A stretch of DNA of 64,000 nucleotides. Origin: Tenacibaculum sp. 190130A14a (GTDB lineage: Bacteria > Bacteroidota > Bacteroidia > Flavobacteriales > Flavobacteriaceae). Positions 51,329-59,853 of this stretch are shown in pieces. The stretch covers positions 2,852,001 to 2,916,000 of the forward strand of contig NZ_OZ040189.1 of NCBI RefSeq assembly GCF_964048965.1, in the 5' to 3' direction. A program made the translations under genes and the position numbers. Positions within the stretch are counted from its first letter, which is position 1. Every line of letters starts with the position of its first letter. The notes beneath the pieces were generated by a model, which searched no databases, had not been told where the DNA came from, and saw nothing but the letters and a program-made list of their open reading frames with translations.

Positions 51329-51868
51329 TTAAAACCTATAAAATTCGGTTTTAAACTTAAAATCTCTTGGACTCTCTTTGCTTTTAGGGCGTATTATGAA
51401 CGCTCCTCCCCAAACATTTTCGTTCCCTAAAACTTTCTTTACAATCACTCTCATGTCTTTGTATGCTATTTTTTCTATAGCCTTATTTATAGGAGCCCAA
51501 GCTGCATCACTACACGATGGAGGTGCTTTTATAGCTCCTGAAACATAGCTGGCTTGATAATAATGCATTAAAGTAGGCTTATGATAACCTTCAAAATGAA
51601 ATGTAAACAATCCTTTTAGTTTAATATTTTCAACTTCCACACCTGCGGATTTCGCCATGTTTTTTACAAATTCCTTCATCCCAAAATTTCCAGCAAACCG
51701 TCTTCCTTGAATTTCCCAATCGTTCTTCCATTTTACCAGTAATATTTCATTTGCTTCATTTGTTATCATCAACTTTACAAATGAATAATTTGGTTCTATA
51801 GATTTCTCTTGAGCATTTAATTTAATCCCTATTAAAAAAAATACTAATACAATAAACTTCTTATACAT
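51329..51868 (-). CDS. Exported NUDIX-fold protein lacking the Nudix box
   Basis: A 179-residue protein with a signal peptide (MYKKFIVLVFFLIGIKLNAQ). The mature part shows the NUDIX fold order: a first strand pair (FVKLMITNEANEILLVKWKN, residues 30-49), WEIQGRRFAGNFGMKEFVKN, then LFTFHFEGYHKPTLMHYYQA. The catalytic box GX5EX7REUXEEXGU is degenerate (the REXXEE glutamates are absent from GMKEFVKNMAKSAGVEV), so hydrolysis of nucleotides is unlikely. An exported, box-less NUDIX is unusual because substrates are normally cytoplasmic. It may serve as a ligand-binding scaffold. It is monocistronic, with terminators on both sides. Confidence 0.6.
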   Translation of the reverse strand: MYKKFIVLVFFLIGIKLNAQEKSIEPNYSFVKLMITNEANEILLVKWKNDWEIQGRRFAGNFGMKEFVKNMAKSAGVEVENIKLKGLFTFHFEGYHKPTLMHYYQASYVSGAIKAPPSCSDAAWAPINKAIEKIAYKDMRVIVKKVLGNENVWGGAFIIRPKSKESPRDFKFKTEFYRF

Positions 51869-51879
51869 ACTTTTATAAT

Positions 51880-51915
51880 TTAAAAAAAACCGAATAGGTC
51901 AACATCTATTCGGTT
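51880..51915 (-). terminator. Terminator after the 406-residue exported protein gene
   Basis: On the minus strand AACCGAATAG pairs perfectly with CTATTCGGTT over an eight-base loop and is followed by TTTTTT. It ends the transcript coming from 54538. Confidence 0.85.
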
Positions 51916-51941
51916 ATCAACTAAATACTCACAAACGCTAT

Positions 51942-53162
51942 TTATTCATCTAAATAGTCTTCTAAAACTGTAATCCACCCCTTAACTGGATCCAATAATA
52001 ACTTCTCGGAATTTGCGGTATATTCTAATTGTATTGTTCCTTGTGCAACTGGATCTATGTTTTGTCCATCTTTAAATGCCCAAACAGTCACTTTTAAATC
52101 ATAAACTTTTCCTTCTTGTAAATTATCTTGTGTCTTTCTTAATAATTCTAAGAAAGCATAATCTGCCACATTATTAGATGTATTTACAGTAACTTTAGGA
52201 TAAAAGAAATAGAAATCATTTGTATAATCATCTAATTGAGGAATGTTTTTAGAGAATTTTGTACTTGTCTTTCTCAACGCTTCTCTATCTGTTTTTTGAC
52301 CAGCCATTTCATAAGTAATGTTAAACCAAGCTCCAGGATGTGATACTGCTAATGGTTGTTCAAAATATGGTTTAAAAGCAACAGTCTCTCCTAATTCTCT
52401 TTTAGTAATAAAATTGGCTACTTTTTCTACTGGTTGATTCGATCTTGAATTTCTTAAGTAGTTTGTTCCCTTTGCAAACGCAACCTTACCATGGTAGTTC
52501 TTATAAGCATCAAAACGCATTAATTTCTTTTTCGTTTTTGCCATTTTAAGTGAACTTAATTCACTTATCATCATATCTACTTTAGCTTGTGCTGTTTCGA
52601 TATCCCAAGTATCAAAGTCAGATTTGTTTTTTGCCATTACCTCTATTACAGTCCTTTTTGAGTCTAATGGTACAGATTCTTCGTACTTGTTTAAACTTCT
52701 ATCTGTTTGTTGCGTTTGGGCTAAAACTCCTGGAGCTACTTCAAAAACTTCTATATATGATTTTGCTGATGTTGAGTACCAAACGAAAAACATTTTAACT
52801 TGTTTTTTTCTGTAGTAACTCTCCTTAAAATTCATTTTTAATTGAGGCTTCTCTTGTTTCTTTTCCCAATAATGTAACTGATTTACAACTTTCCCCTCAT
52901 CTTCTTTCACAAACTTAAATCCAAATGCTTTTTTATCTTTTAATCCAAAGTATTCCCCACTTAAACCTAATTCATCATTTTCACCATTTAAGTAAGCGAA
53001 TGTTCCTCCTGAGGCTCCTCCAGATTTTTTTGAACTTCTAGATGAACTCTTCTTTGAAGTAACCTTCTTTAATAATTTTTTAAATTGTGCATTAGATTCT
53101 GTGCTTGTTCCTAAAAACATAGCCACACTTAACATACATGTTATTAATACCTGTCTTTTCAT
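51942..53162 (-). CDS. Exported protein of unknown function (406 residues)
   Basis: Not recognised. A signal peptide (MKRQVLITCMLSVAMFLGTS, cleavage likely after SNA) is followed by a basic Ser/Lys/Gly linker (about residues 28-52) and a large mainly beta domain (GEYFGLKDKKAFGFKFVKED; FFVWYSTSAKSYIEVFEVAP; VKGWITVLEDYLDE at the end). There are no obvious catalytic motifs, cysteine pairs, or C-terminal sorting domain of the type IX system. It is second in a two-gene transcript, 23 bases after the glycine-rich protein gene, and should therefore be governed by the LytTR-type repeat pair at 54604-54632. It is probably periplasmic or on the surface. Confidence 0.6.
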   Translation of the reverse strand: MKRQVLITCMLSVAMFLGTSTESNAQFKKLLKKVTSKKSSSRSSKKSGGASGGTFAYLNGENDELGLSGEYFGLKDKKAFGFKFVKEDEGKVVNQLHYWEKKQEKPQLKMNFKESYYRKKQVKMFFVWYSTSAKSYIEVFEVAPGVLAQTQQTDRSLNKYEESVPLDSKRTVIEVMAKNKSDFDTWDIETAQAKVDMMISELSSLKMAKTKKKLMRFDAYKNYHGKVAFAKGTNYLRNSRSNQPVEKVANFITKRELGETVAFKPYFEQPLAVSHPGAWFNITYEMAGQKTDREALRKTSTKFSKNIPQLDDYTNDFYFFYPKVTVNTSNNVADYAFLELLRKTQDNLQEGKVYDLKVTVWAFKDGQNIDPVAQGTIQLEYTANSEKLLLDPVKGWITVLEDYLDE

Positions 53163-53185
53163 TTTATTTTATTTATAATAGTTAA

Positions 53186-54538
53186 TTAGAAATTCAATTG
53201 TACTGGTTTTGTTTGCCTAGTGATTCTTCCAGGATCTCCTGAAACCCCACTTCTTCCTCTACTTGCATGGGAATATTTTGGTGCACCTCCTTTTCCTCCG
53301 GCTCCTCCGTCATTATTCAGTTCTATATTCAACTGTTTTACCGATGGATCTTTTATCAAAAGAATATTTCCTCCTGCTCCACCATTTCCACCATTTCCAC
53401 CATTAGGAGAACTTTTACTTCCTTCAAACCCATTCATACCGCCACCTCCTTGATTATTAACAATCAATTTAGTTCCTGTAGTCAACTTATAGCTAGCAAC
53501 ATGCTTTTGTTTTGTGGTATTATAGATATCGATCTTGTTTAACTTAACTCCCGTTTGTTTATGCGTAACGGTTTTTACTTTTATGGTAAGGTTATCTCCT
53601 CTACCTGCATGCTGTCCATTTTTACCCTGAAAAACAGTTACATGTTTATGTCGATTATATCCCCAAAAACCACTTTGATTTACCTGAATAGAAATATCAT
53701 TAGTGGTGTTAATATGTTTAACTGCTTTTAAATTTGGATGATATTTCGAAATAAGTTGAATTGTAATTCTATCATCCTTCAGAGTTTTTGCATTCTCATC
53801 GACTCTTACTTCATCAATTGTATTACTACATCCCTTATTTTTTAGTGTAAAATCACTCCAAGGTAATTTTCCTCCAAGGTTTTCTGTAGATACTTTAGAA
53901 CCATCTTTTAAAGTTGCTACCACTCCGTATTTAATTGCTTCTGAAAAATGTGCTACTTTTTTAGGTTGATTTACTAATTGAATTTCAATTTTTTGTACCT
54001 CTTTGTTTTGAAGAGAGTTTTTCTTCCTTTCAGCCTCTGCTATTGCTTTCTTTTGCTCTTTAACATTTGCTCTTGCAGAAGTTTGATTCTTAAAAACTGC
54101 TTTTGCATACTCTTCTACAAGTTTGTTTAACTCTTCATATTTTTTTGATAGACTTCCATTCTTAGAGAACACATACTTTGTAGTTGCCTGTTCTTTTCCA
54201 TTCCAACTATAATACACCCCTAAACCATCGATAAATGTTAATCGATATGATGAAAACGAAAAATACGCTGGATAACCTGGAACATCAGGAATAAAGTTTT
54301 CATCTAAAATCCCAGCTCTCTTTACCAAAACTTTTTGTACCTCTGTTCCCTGTTTAGAAATTTCAATTGGCCATTGTTTTTTAACCTTGACCATTTTATA
54401 TTTTTTGTAGGACACCTTTTCTACTTTGAACACAGTATACTTTCCTGATTGAAAGTTCGCCAGAATTTCATTCTGATTACTTTGCCCGAATGCTAAAATC
54501 GATATAAACGATAAAATAAAAACGAATAGTTTCTTCAT
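53186..54538 (-). CDS. Exported protein with glycine-rich C-terminus
   Basis: Not recognised. A 450-residue protein: signal peptide (MKKLFVFILSFISILAFGQ), an N-terminal region with YTVFKVEKVSYKKYKMVKVK, a helical Lys/Glu stretch (about 146-190) and a beta-rich domain. The last 90 residues contain glycine-rich blocks (GGGGMNGFEG, NGGNGGNGGAGGN, NDGGAGGKGGAP) separated by a strand-like segment, a composition seen in surface or adhesive proteins. The ATG at 54538 begins the signal peptide, and an earlier in-frame start is not needed. A pair of direct repeats of LytTR-operator geometry lies 66 bases upstream, so it is a likely output of the neighbouring signalling genes. Confidence 0.6.
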   Translation of the reverse strand: MKKLFVFILSFISILAFGQSNQNEILANFQSGKYTVFKVEKVSYKKYKMVKVKKQWPIEISKQGTEVQKVLVKRAGILDENFIPDVPGYPAYFSFSSYRLTFIDGLGVYYSWNGKEQATTKYVFSKNGSLSKKYEELNKLVEEYAKAVFKNQTSARANVKEQKKAIAEAERKKNSLQNKEVQKIEIQLVNQPKKVAHFSEAIKYGVVATLKDGSKVSTENLGGKLPWSDFTLKNKGCSNTIDEVRVDENAKTLKDDRITIQLISKYHPNLKAVKHINTTNDISIQVNQSGFWGYNRHKHVTVFQGKNGQHAGRGDNLTIKVKTVTHKQTGVKLNKIDIYNTTKQKHVASYKLTTGTKLIVNNQGGGGMNGFEGSKSSPNGGNGGNGGAGGNILLIKDPSVKQLNIELNNDGGAGGKGGAPKYSHASRGRSGVSGDPGRITRQTKPVQLNF

Positions 54539-54603
54539 TGTGAACCCCTTTTTAAATTCTTTCACAAATAAAACTCAGTCTTAAAGAAAATAGACCAAAT
54601 TAC

Positions 54604-54632
54604 TTCCCAATGAATCATTTTCTCTTCCAAAC
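54604..54632 (-). promoter_or_regulatory. LytTR-type direct repeats, site 1
   Basis: TTCCCAAT at 54604-54611 and TTCCAAAC at 54625-54632 (plus strand) are spaced 21 bases start to start. The site lies 66 bases before the ATG of the glycine-rich exported protein gene. Confidence 0.55.
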
Positions 54633-54722
54633 AGCAACTACTATCAAAAAACTAAACACTAAACACAACCAATTGATTAACAGTTACATAAATACAAACA
54701 CCTTAATCTTTTACGAATAAAA

Positions 54723-54751
54723 AAAGCCAAAACTATATTAGTTTTGGCTTT
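54723..54751. terminator. Bidirectional terminator after the 104-residue gene
   Basis: AAAGCCAAAACTA and TAGTTTTGGCTTT form a perfect 13-base-pair stem with a three-base loop. On the minus strand it follows the 104-residue gene and separates it from the operon starting at 54538. The T-run on the minus strand is TTTTTTTATT. Confidence 0.85.
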
Positions 54752-54776
54752 AGCGACATCTTTAAAAACGTTACGT

Positions 54777-55091
54777 CTAGAACTTTGAAAGTTTTAATGT
54801 TTTTCCACAATGTTTACTTTCAATTTTAAAAATAATCTTTCCTTTTCTCCCATTACTTGCCCAGCGTACTTCTTTTCCTACCTTACAAGATATACTAGTT
54901 TTTGATCCTTTATTCAAAGTAACAAAACCAGAACCTGTATAAATAGATACTTTTTGTTTAGTATCATTAATCAAAGAAATACTGCTTCCTATAATTTCTA
55001 TTCTTGAATCTTTATTTTTAGTATCTGTTTCTTCTACTTTATGAAAAGAGCAAAATACCAAAAAGCTGAAAACTGCAACAATTATTCTCAT
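54777..55091 (-). CDS. Small exported protein of unknown function
   Basis: Not recognised. A 104-residue protein with a short hydrophobic N-terminus (MRIIVAVFSFLVFCSFHK) whose Cys15 might be a lipobox, followed by a compact beta-rich domain (SRIEIIGSSISLINDTKQKV; VRWASNGRKGKIIFKIES; HCGKTLKLSKF) with two further cysteines. It is flanked by the LytTR response regulator upstream and a strong terminator downstream. LytTR-type direct repeats lie 66 bases before its ATG, the same distance as for the glycine-rich protein gene. It is therefore probably expressed under the same signal. Its localisation as lipoprotein or secreted protein is uncertain. Confidence 0.6.
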   Translation of the reverse strand: MRIIVAVFSFLVFCSFHKVEETDTKNKDSRIEIIGSSISLINDTKQKVSIYTGSGFVTLNKGSKTSISCKVGKEVRWASNGRKGKIIFKIESKHCGKTLKLSKF

Positions 55092-55156
55092 ACTTATTCG
55101 CTTTTTATATTACCATTCAAAAAAAGAGTAACTTTATTAAAACTAAGACATTTTAT

Positions 55157-55185
55157 TTCCAAATGAAGTAGATTTTCTTCCGAAT
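55157..55185 (-). promoter_or_regulatory. LytTR-type direct repeats, site 2
   Basis: TTCCAAAT (55157-55164) and TTCCGAAT (55178-55185) on the plus strand are spaced 21 bases. They lie 66 bases before the ATG of the 104-residue gene and directly after the response regulator stop. Confidence 0.6.
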
Positions 55186-55187
55186 AC

Positions 55188-55931
55188 TTATGCATAAAAG
55201 AGTTCTTCAAAGCTTTCTTTATAACTTTTACTAACTGGAACTTTATAATTAGTATCTAGCGTTACTTCTTTTTCCTTCTTTGAATAGACTTCAATTTTAT
55301 GCACGTTAACAATCCATGATCTATGAACTCTAAAAAAATCTTTGTCTTTACACAATAGATTTTCATAATGACTTAATTTTTTAGCTATAATATATTTCTT
55401 CCCATCGTTGGTATATAGATTAGAATACATTCTATCTGCTTCTATACATAAAACATCATTTATATCTAAAATAGCATAATCGCTTTTGTATGGAATTGCA
55501 ATTTTTTTAATTTCCTTTTTATTAGCCTTAAGTACCTCTATTTTTGTTTGATTATAATCAACAGTTTCAATTGCTTTTTTTACTTTTTTCACAGCTTCTT
55601 GCAGGCGCTCTATATCTACTGGTTTTAATAAATAGTCAAGTGCTGCTACTTCAAATGCCCGAATAGCATACTTATCATAAGCGGTTACAAATATTACTTG
55701 AAAATCTATAGAAGGAAACTCTTCTAACAATTGAAATCCGTTTTTCTGCGGCATCTCAATATCTAAAAACACAAGTTGGGGTTTGTGTTTCTTTATTTCT
55801 TTCACTGCTTCATCAACATTTGAAGTTTCCGATACTACGGTTACTTCTTTACAGAACTCATTTAGCAAAAAACGTAAATTCTCTCTAGCATTAGCTTCAT
55901 CATCAACAACTATGGCTTTTATCTTATTCAT
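55188..55931 (-). CDS. LytTR-family response regulator
   Basis: A 247-residue response regulator. The receiver domain has acidic residues DDE (residues 10-12), the phosphorylation site LVFLDIEMP (Asp about 57), the conserved Thr-Ala in FVTAYDKYA and the Lys in LLKPVD (about 107). The C-terminal LytTR DNA-binding domain (about residues 145-245) includes IEADRMYSNLYTNDGKKYII and FRVHRSWIVNVHKIEVYS. It overlaps the kinase gene upstream by eight bases and closes the operon of the two near-identical kinases. It is the only response regulator in the window, so all four local kinases probably converge on it. The LytTR-type repeat pairs nearby are its likely operators. Confidence 0.93.
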   Translation of the reverse strand: MNKIKAIVVDDEANARENLRFLLNEFCKEVTVVSETSNVDEAVKEIKKHKPQLVFLDIEMPQKNGFQLLEEFPSIDFQVIFVTAYDKYAIRAFEVAALDYLLKPVDIERLQEAVKKVKKAIETVDYNQTKIEVLKANKKEIKKIAIPYKSDYAILDINDVLCIEADRMYSNLYTNDGKKYIIAKKLSHYENLLCKDKDFFRVHRSWIVNVHKIEVYSKKEKEVTLDTNYKVPVSKSYKESFEELFYA

Positions 55932-57171
55932 CTGAATTTGTATATGGTATTTTAATAATTACTTTAGTTCCTTCTTTTACTTGTTGGTAATAAAACCCTA
56001 TATCTGTTTTATAATAATCTTTCAATAAAGAAAGTCGGTCTTGTATTGCCTTCGTTGAAAAGGAATTATTTTGATTCTGATTCCGTCTATTAATTTCTTT
56101 TGATGCTGCTATACCTACTCCATTATCTTCAATAATACATGTAAAAACATCTTCCACCTTAAAAGTGATTTTTACTTTTTTTACTCCATTTAATTTGTGC
56201 AATAATCCATGTTTTATGGAATTCTCTACAAATGGTTGAATTATCATAGAAGGCACTTTTATATCATAAACTTGTTCAATACCTTTTATCACATACTCAA
56301 AGTCTTCCCTAAACCTCAACTTCTCTAATTCCAAATATTTCTGTAACAAAGACAGTTCTTCTTCAAAAGAAACAAAACTTTTCTCGCTCATATTTAAGTT
56401 TTCTCGTATCAAAGAAGAAAACTTTGTTAGGTAATTATATGCTTCTTGCTTATCTCCTTTCAAAACTAAATTTTGAATAGAATTCATCGCGTTGAACATA
56501 AAATGAGGATTCATTTGTGCTTTTAACGACTTTAATTGTAAATGAGCCAATTCACTTTGTTTTCTAGCTTCTAATGCCACATAAGCCATTTCTAATTCAT
56601 CTTTCTTTTCAGACAAAAGAGCTTCTTTCTTAAAATTTAATACTCTAAAATAGTTTAGAATTACAAAGTTTCCTATGAATACCATTAATGCGAGTACGAT
56701 AGTATTTACAGAATGAAAAGGATATTCTCCTGTAATAAGCCAACGTGGTAAAAAGTAAAATATCCAACATATAATTAAGATAGTAATGCTAATCCATTTT
56801 CTATTAATAAACAACAAACTCACTAATGGATACATAAAGTATAGGTTTTCCATTAAAGTTAATGGCTCTGCATAATTGGAAAAAATAAAAGTTACAATGA
56901 TTAAAGCAAGAATAAAAATGATTCTTGCCATTATATACATTCTACTCCTTTGTAATACATACACTAAAAATAATGTTCCAAAAGAGGAAAGATGAATTTT
57001 TAAACTTTGATAAAAATCTCTTGCGAAAAAATAATCCAAAAAAACAAAGCATATGATTGCTATACCCCATGTTAAACAGAAAATATTTAATAATTGTATT
57101 TTTTTCTGTTCACTTTCAACAGTATCATCATAAATACCAATACGGGTTATATTTTTATACCTCCCTTTCAT
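55924..57171 (-). CDS. LytS-like sensor histidine kinase 1
   Basis: A 415-residue membrane kinase with about six N-terminal helices (residues 25-190), a short coiled coil and a cytoplasmic His_kinase/HATPase unit. The phosphoacceptor is the His of NPHFMFNAMNSIQNL (about residue 221). The ATP-binding region contains IIQPFVENSIKHGL and IIEDNGVGI. The catalytic part is almost identical to that of kinase 2 (about 96 residues with one difference), while the membrane domains differ, so it is a tandem duplication with retained or converted output domain. The response regulator gene overlaps its end by eight bases. The sensed stimulus is unknown. Confidence 0.9.
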   Translation of the reverse strand: MKGRYKNITRIGIYDDTVESEQKKIQLLNIFCLTWGIAIICFVFLDYFFARDFYQSLKIHLSSFGTLFLVYVLQRSRMYIMARIIFILALIIVTFIFSNYAEPLTLMENLYFMYPLVSLLFINRKWISITILIICWIFYFLPRWLITGEYPFHSVNTIVLALMVFIGNFVILNYFRVLNFKKEALLSEKKDELEMAYVALEARKQSELAHLQLKSLKAQMNPHFMFNAMNSIQNLVLKGDKQEAYNYLTKFSSLIRENLNMSEKSFVSFEEELSLLQKYLELEKLRFREDFEYVIKGIEQVYDIKVPSMIIQPFVENSIKHGLLHKLNGVKKVKITFKVEDVFTCIIEDNGVGIAASKEINRRNQNQNNSFSTKAIQDRLSLLKDYYKTDIGFYYQQVKEGTKVIIKIPYTNSDE

Positions 57172-57174
57172 GAC

Positions 57175-58395
57175 TTACGCAGTTTTGTACGGAATTTTTA
57201 TAACCACTTTTGTTCCTTCTTCTACTTTTTCATAATGAAAACCTATATCAGTTTTATAATAATCTTTTAATAAAGAAAGCCTATCTTTTATGGCTTTTGT
57301 TGAAAAGGAATTGTTATGATTTTGGTTTCTTTTATTAATTGCTTTGGAAGCCTCTAATCCCACTCCATTATCTTCTATTGTACATTTAAAAACCTTGTCA
57401 ATCATAAAAGCAATCTTAACTTTTTTCACTCCATTAAGTTTATGAAGTAATCCATGTTTAATTGAATTTTCTACGAAAGGTTGTATAATCATAGAAGGCA
57501 CCTTTATATCATCTATACGCTCTACCCCTTCTATTTCATATTCAAAATCTTCTCTAAATCTCAATTTTTCTAACTCTAAATACTTTTGCAACAATGACAA
57601 TTCTTCTTCAAAAGAGACAAAACTTTTCTCGCTCATATTTAAGTTTTCTCGTATCAGGGAAGAGAATTTTGTTAAATAATTATAGGCTTCTTCCTTATCT
57701 CCCTTTAAAACTAGGTTTTGAATAGAGTTCATAGCATTGAACATAAAATGAGGATTCATTTGAGCCTTTAAAGATTTTAGCTGTAAATGCGCTAACTCAT
57801 TCTTCTTTTGCTCCTCTAACACTTCATATGCGCTGGCAAGCTTCTCTTCATTCTTTTTATTTAAGGTTTGTGAATAGTTAAGTATTACAAACCCACCAAT
57901 AAACACAGCTAAAATAATTACAGGGTTTTTAAACAATAAATCATAATGATTAAAAACAATATTGGGAATATAAAACAGCACAAAACAAAGCACTAAAAAA
58001 AATAAATTCGTTCTGAAATCCTTTATTATTAAGAGTGACATTAAAGGAATTAAAAAATAAATAATTTCTAAATTTTTACCTTTCTCTACATAGTTTGTAA
58101 ATAAAGAAACCAAAAAGGTAAGTATTATTAAGAAACAAAAGCTCGCTAGTTTAAAATTACCTCGTTTCTGCGCCCAAAAAACTAAAAACAAACACAAAAA
58201 TCCAATAAAATGAATTAACAAACTGCCTTGTATGTTATTAGAAAAAAACAAATCAGCAATTCCAAAAGGAATAATTAACAAGCCCCAAGTAATACAAAAG
58301 CTATTGAGCAATCGTATTTGTTTATGTTCATGAACATTTTCTTCATAAACTCCTAAATTTAAAATTTGATTATATAGTTTGGCTAAGCTTTTCAT
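57175..58395 (-). CDS. LytS-like sensor histidine kinase 2
   Basis: The first gene of the kinase 2-kinase 1-response regulator operon, 406 residues. About six membrane helices in the N-terminal half differ in sequence from kinase 1, whereas the signalling half (AHLQLKSLKAQMNPHFMFNA; ENLNMSEKSFVSFEEELSLL; IEDNGVGLEASKAI) is nearly the same. All kinase motifs are intact. It lies three bases from kinase 1. The promoter region (58396-58483) contains the best conserved pair of 21-base-spaced TTCCGAAT repeats, which suggests positive or negative autoregulation by the LytTR protein at the end of the operon. Confidence 0.9.
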   Translation of the reverse strand: MKSLAKLYNQILNLGVYEENVHEHKQIRLLNSFCITWGLLIIPFGIADLFFSNNIQGSLLIHFIGFLCLFLVFWAQKRGNFKLASFCFLIILTFLVSLFTNYVEKGKNLEIIYFLIPLMSLLIIKDFRTNLFFLVLCFVLFYIPNIVFNHYDLLFKNPVIILAVFIGGFVILNYSQTLNKKNEEKLASAYEVLEEQKKNELAHLQLKSLKAQMNPHFMFNAMNSIQNLVLKGDKEEAYNYLTKFSSLIRENLNMSEKSFVSFEEELSLLQKYLELEKLRFREDFEYEIEGVERIDDIKVPSMIIQPFVENSIKHGLLHKLNGVKKVKIAFMIDKVFKCTIEDNGVGLEASKAINKRNQNHNNSFSTKAIKDRLSLLKDYYKTDIGFHYEKVEEGTKVVIKIPYKTA

Positions 58396-58452
58396 TTCCC
58401 GTTTTTATAAAAATGAAAGTTGAAATAATTCTCTCTAATTAAACAAATAAGT

Positions 58453-58481
58453 TTCCGAATGATTTAAAAACTCTTCCGAAT
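58453..58481 (-). promoter_or_regulatory. LytTR-type direct repeats, site 3
   Basis: TTCCGAAT occurs exactly twice, at 58453-58460 and 58474-58481, 21 bases apart. The site lies 58 bases before the ATG of kinase 2, the head of the operon encoding the LytTR regulator. Confidence 0.65.
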
Positions 58482-58483
58482 AA

Positions 58484-59722
58484 CTAAGAAAGCTTTGAAT
58501 ATGGGATCCTAATAATTACTTTAGTTCCTTCATGAACATCCTCATACTTTACTCCTATATCTGTTTGATAATATTCTTTTAACAACAATAATCTTTTTTC
58601 TACTAAGTCTGTTGCCTTTGAAACAGTTTCTTCTTGGTTTAACTTGGTGATTTCTTTTGAAGCATCTATTCCTATTCCATTATCCAAAACAATGCACTGA
58701 AACAAATCCCCTTGTTTAAACTTTACAGTTACCTTTTTAATTCCATTTGTCTTATGTAATAAACCGCATCGAACAGCATTTTCAATAAATGGCTGAATAA
58801 TAGCAGATGGAATTTTAATCTTCTCTATTAATTCCTCACCGATAAACTCATAAACAAAATCGTTTCCAAATCGAAGCTTTTCTAACTCTAAATATTTCTT
58901 CAACATAGATAACTCTGCATCAAACGCTACATAGCTTTCTTCACTAGCCTTAATACTCTCTCTAACAAAAAGAGAAAACTTTGTTAAATATGTATAAGCC
59001 TCTGTTTTCTTATCAGTCAAAATTAAATTTTGTATTGCATTGATACTATTAAACAAGAAATGAGGATTCATTTGTGTTTTCAATGCTTTAAGTTGTAATG
59101 CGGCTACTTCACTTTTCTTTCTTTCTTCCAACTCTAAATAAGCCTGCTCTAAACTCTTTTTACTTTTTAAAAGCTCTTTTTCATGCTTTTTATTTAAGTT
59201 TTCTGCATAACTAAGTATTACATACGTAGCTACAAAAACAGAAAATATTAATACTGGTAAAATGGTCGTTTCTGGATAATGCTTAAAGTAAAAATTAGGA
59301 ACAAAATAGAGTAAAAAGCACAGTAATAGAATTCCTAAGTTTATCCATTTTTTCTCTATTAGAATTATAGCTATCAACGGATAAATAAAATAGAAATTTT
59401 CAATTAAACTAAAAGGCGTAACATAATTAGCAAACACATATGTAACTCCAATAATAGCAGTTATAAAGAGTACTCTAGACAAGGTGTAAAACCTTGTTTT
59501 CTGTAAATAAAAAATAATAAAAATGAGTACATATGAAACTCCATGAATTTTTAAACTATCTATCAATTCTCTTTGAAAAAGAATATCAAAAAAGGTAATT
59601 ACAAGAATCATAATTGCCCATGTAAAACAAAAGATGTTTAAAAGTTTAATCTTTTTATTCTCTTTTACATTGTTATACTTACAAACACCTGTATTAAGAA
59701 TTTTATTAATGATTTGTTTCAT
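58484..59722 (-). CDS. LytS-like sensor histidine kinase 3
   Basis: A 412-residue relative of kinases 1 and 2 with the same plan of about six membrane helices, a linker helix and His_kinase/HATPase modules (TQMNPHFLFNSINAIQNLIL; IIQPFIENAVRCGLLHKTNG; VLDNGIGIDASKEI). It is more diverged than the 1/2 pair, so it stems from an older duplication. It appears to have its own promoter, with a pair of 21-base-spaced TTCCTAAT repeats 96 bases before its ATG. Its 3' end is followed directly by the operon promoter region. It may sense a related signal and feed the same response regulator. Confidence 0.9.
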   Translation of the reverse strand: MKQIINKILNTGVCKYNNVKENKKIKLLNIFCFTWAIMILVITFFDILFQRELIDSLKIHGVSYVLIFIIFYLQKTRFYTLSRVLFITAIIGVTYVFANYVTPFSLIENFYFIYPLIAIILIEKKWINLGILLLCFLLYFVPNFYFKHYPETTILPVLIFSVFVATYVILSYAENLNKKHEKELLKSKKSLEQAYLELEERKKSEVAALQLKALKTQMNPHFLFNSINAIQNLILTDKKTEAYTYLTKFSLFVRESIKASEESYVAFDAELSMLKKYLELEKLRFGNDFVYEFIGEELIEKIKIPSAIIQPFIENAVRCGLLHKTNGIKKVTVKFKQGDLFQCIVLDNGIGIDASKEITKLNQEETVSKATDLVEKRLLLLKEYYQTDIGVKYEDVHEGTKVIIRIPYSKLS

Positions 59723-59817
59723 GGATTAATGGATTGTAAAAACAGGAAAACAACTGTTTGTTTTCACAGAAATACACTTGTAATATATTGTATTTTTTTA
59801 GCTAAGGAAAGATTTTT

Positions 59818-59846
59818 TTCCTAATCCTATAATTTTACTTCCTAAT
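59818..59846 (-). promoter_or_regulatory. LytTR-type direct repeats, site 4
   Basis: TTCCTAAT occurs at 59818-59825 and again at 59839-59846, 21 bases apart, 96 bases before the ATG of kinase 3 and just past the stop of the propeller kinase gene. Confidence 0.6.
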
Positions 59847-59853
59847 TTTCTTT

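Noticed and set aside
53220..53453. A proline-rich plus-strand frame.
   Set aside because: It is the antisense shadow of the glycine-rich coding sequence.
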